The translations under genes and the position numbers were made by a program. Positions 63,201 to 64,000 of a stretch of 64,000 nucleotides of DNA are shown here, in pieces. Origin of the DNA: Sphagnum compactum (Eukaryota; Bryophyta; Sphagnopsida; Sphagnales); assembly GCA_965153455.1 (NCBI GenBank), contig OZ234494.1, positions 9,920,001 through 9,984,000 of the forward strand. The letters are read 5' to 3'. The first letter of the stretch is position 1. Every line of letters starts with the position of its first letter. The notes beneath the pieces are model-generated. The model was not told the DNA's origin and ran no database searches. It worked only from the letters and a program-made list of their open reading frames with translations.

Positions 63201-63866
63201 AGCACGAAGCACAAGTGCCTGCTTGTAACTCTTGATGGCTGCCTCCACATGACCACTGGTCCATGTATCCACAAGAAACAGGACATCAGCAACAACAAAA
63301 GATGATATCAGAGGATTCACCCAGCCTGCCTACCATGGGAAAAGGACTCTCAGGGTGATGTGGCCTCAAGGCTTTCCATCTGCAAAGTCAGGTCACCCTG
63401 ACCATCTCTAGAATAGTTTTTGGACTTGCCTCCCTTGGAATGTGAACACAGCCATATATGGACACACTCAAAGAATCTGAGATATATTGAGACCATACAT
63501 TGACATGATGACTGCAGCGACTCAGACAGGAGAATCTCATTAGTTTTTTTGGATAAAGCCCACTCCCTGTAAGGATGCAGAGCACACCCACAATGTACAA
63601 AAAGAGTATAGAAACAAGCAGATACAAATTACAAGCCTGATGGACTCCAGCTTGAGAGATAACCTGTCCTTGTATGCCGATGCAAGATTTGCATGCCCCT
63701 CTGCCATTGTTGGGCGAATTGTGACAGCACGGATGTAATCCTGAATTGCATCATTGACCCGACCAATCTCCTTAAGTGTATTTCCCCGATTCACCAGACC
63801 ATCAGCAGCCATCGGATCTATTCGCATGACCTCATTATAGCATGCTATTGCCTCCGCATAATGACC
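57224..63866 (-). CDS. SEC: O-GlcNAc transferase (SECRET AGENT-type), C-terminal 571 residues, gene runs off right edge
   Basis: Fifteen exons on the minus strand join in phase: 63664-63866, 63159-63255, 62898-62969, 61982-62058, 61668-61784, 61407-61491, 61008-61175, 60056-60166, 59586-59672, 59010-59137, 58424-58506, 58185-58290, 57831-57977, 57579-57699 and 57224-57337. The first two encode tetratricopeptide repeats ([34 protein letters not shown]). Then comes the catalytic GT41 domain: [20 protein letters not shown] with the conserved His-rich donor-site stretch, [35 protein letters not shown], the [21 protein letters not shown] nucleotide-binding motif and [10 protein letters not shown]. 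The protein ends [10 protein letters not shown]. The enzyme transfers N-acetylglucosamine from UDP-GlcNAc to Ser/Thr of nuclear and cytosolic proteins. In plants it acts in gibberellin (DELLA), flowering and viral-protein modification. A SPINDLY-type fucosyltransferase is the alternative, but the sequence fits SEC better. N-terminal TPR exons lie beyond 64000. Confidence 0.93.
62103..62485 (+). mobile_element. Non-autonomous Helitron in an intron of the O-GlcNAc transferase gene
   Basis: The element begins TCATACATATTAATTG after an A (62102) and ends CTAG before a T (62486), the A|T insertion rule of Helitrons. A perfect hairpin (GGTGCAT-T-ATGCACC, 62458-62472) ends 9 bp before the CTAG. It makes no target duplication and has no ORF. 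It sits in the 839-bp intron between exons 62898-62969 and 61982-62058. It contains two 92-bp direct repeats. Confidence 0.83.
62123..62435 (+). repeat. Pair of 92-bp direct repeats inside the small Helitron
   Basis: Copies 62123-62214 and 62344-62435 differ at two positions. Both begin gtctgtccgtctgtctgtgacc and end accgtagga. The intervening 129 bp is unrelated. Confidence 0.92.
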
Positions 63867-64000
63867 CTGACACAGAAATGAGAATATTGATATTCAGCAC
63901 TAGCTGTCTCCCCTGCCCCCACTCAATGTCCCACTCTACAATTTCACAAATAAGGAAGAAGTTCCATCTCCTTTCTCAGAATCAGCCCTAACAAGTGAAC

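Overview
The window is nuclear DNA of a land plant. It is AT-rich, has intron-containing plant genes with GT-AG junctions, and carries plant-type transposons (Helitron, hAT, CACTA, PIF/Harbinger). The mix suggests a large, repeat-rich genome such as a fern or gymnosperm, but the species cannot be fixed from sequence alone. No rRNA gene, tRNA gene or CRISPR array was seen.

Four host genes are supported. (1) A minus-strand gene of three coding exons at 1512-2912 encodes a Ser/Pro-rich protein of unknown function. (2) A two-exon minus-strand gene at 16666-18646 encodes a 595-residue AP2/ERF transcription factor. (3) A seven-exon plus-strand gene at 45064-49241 encodes a 724-residue ABCG half-transporter with all nucleotide-binding motifs. 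(4) The last 15 exons of a minus-strand SECRET AGENT-type O-GlcNAc transferase gene lie at 57224-63866; its N-terminal TPR exons lie beyond the right edge. All exon phases were joined by hand and are consistent. A probable first exon of a small mitochondrial membrane protein is at 26639-26729.

The rest is mostly AT-rich intergenic DNA with decayed elements. These include a PIF/Harbinger transposase relic (about 8.4-9.0 kb), a frameshifted bulb-type lectin gene (11.5-12.6 kb), a possible Copia gag scrap (28.2 kb), several short tandem repeats, and a 111-bp CACTA-type MITE with a 3-bp target duplication (31250-31360).

The most unusual region is 34275-43652. About 550-600-bp inverted arms (34275-34822 and 42982-43583) enclose a decayed Helitron Rep/helicase on the minus strand, and an inverted, chimeric copy of its N-terminal part on the plus strand. 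They also enclose a truncated fragment of a host amino-acid transporter (AVT6/SLC38-like). The right end carries a perfect 20-bp palindrome and a perfect 28-bp inverted repeat. The architecture suggests gene capture plus template-switching rearrangement in a Helitron-derived unit.

Two other elements can be bounded to the base. One is a 3,993-bp hAT element (50798-54790) with an 8-bp target duplication. The other is a 383-bp non-autonomous Helitron (62103-62485) inside an intron of the O-GlcNAc transferase gene, with an A|TC start, a 3' hairpin and a CTAG|T end.
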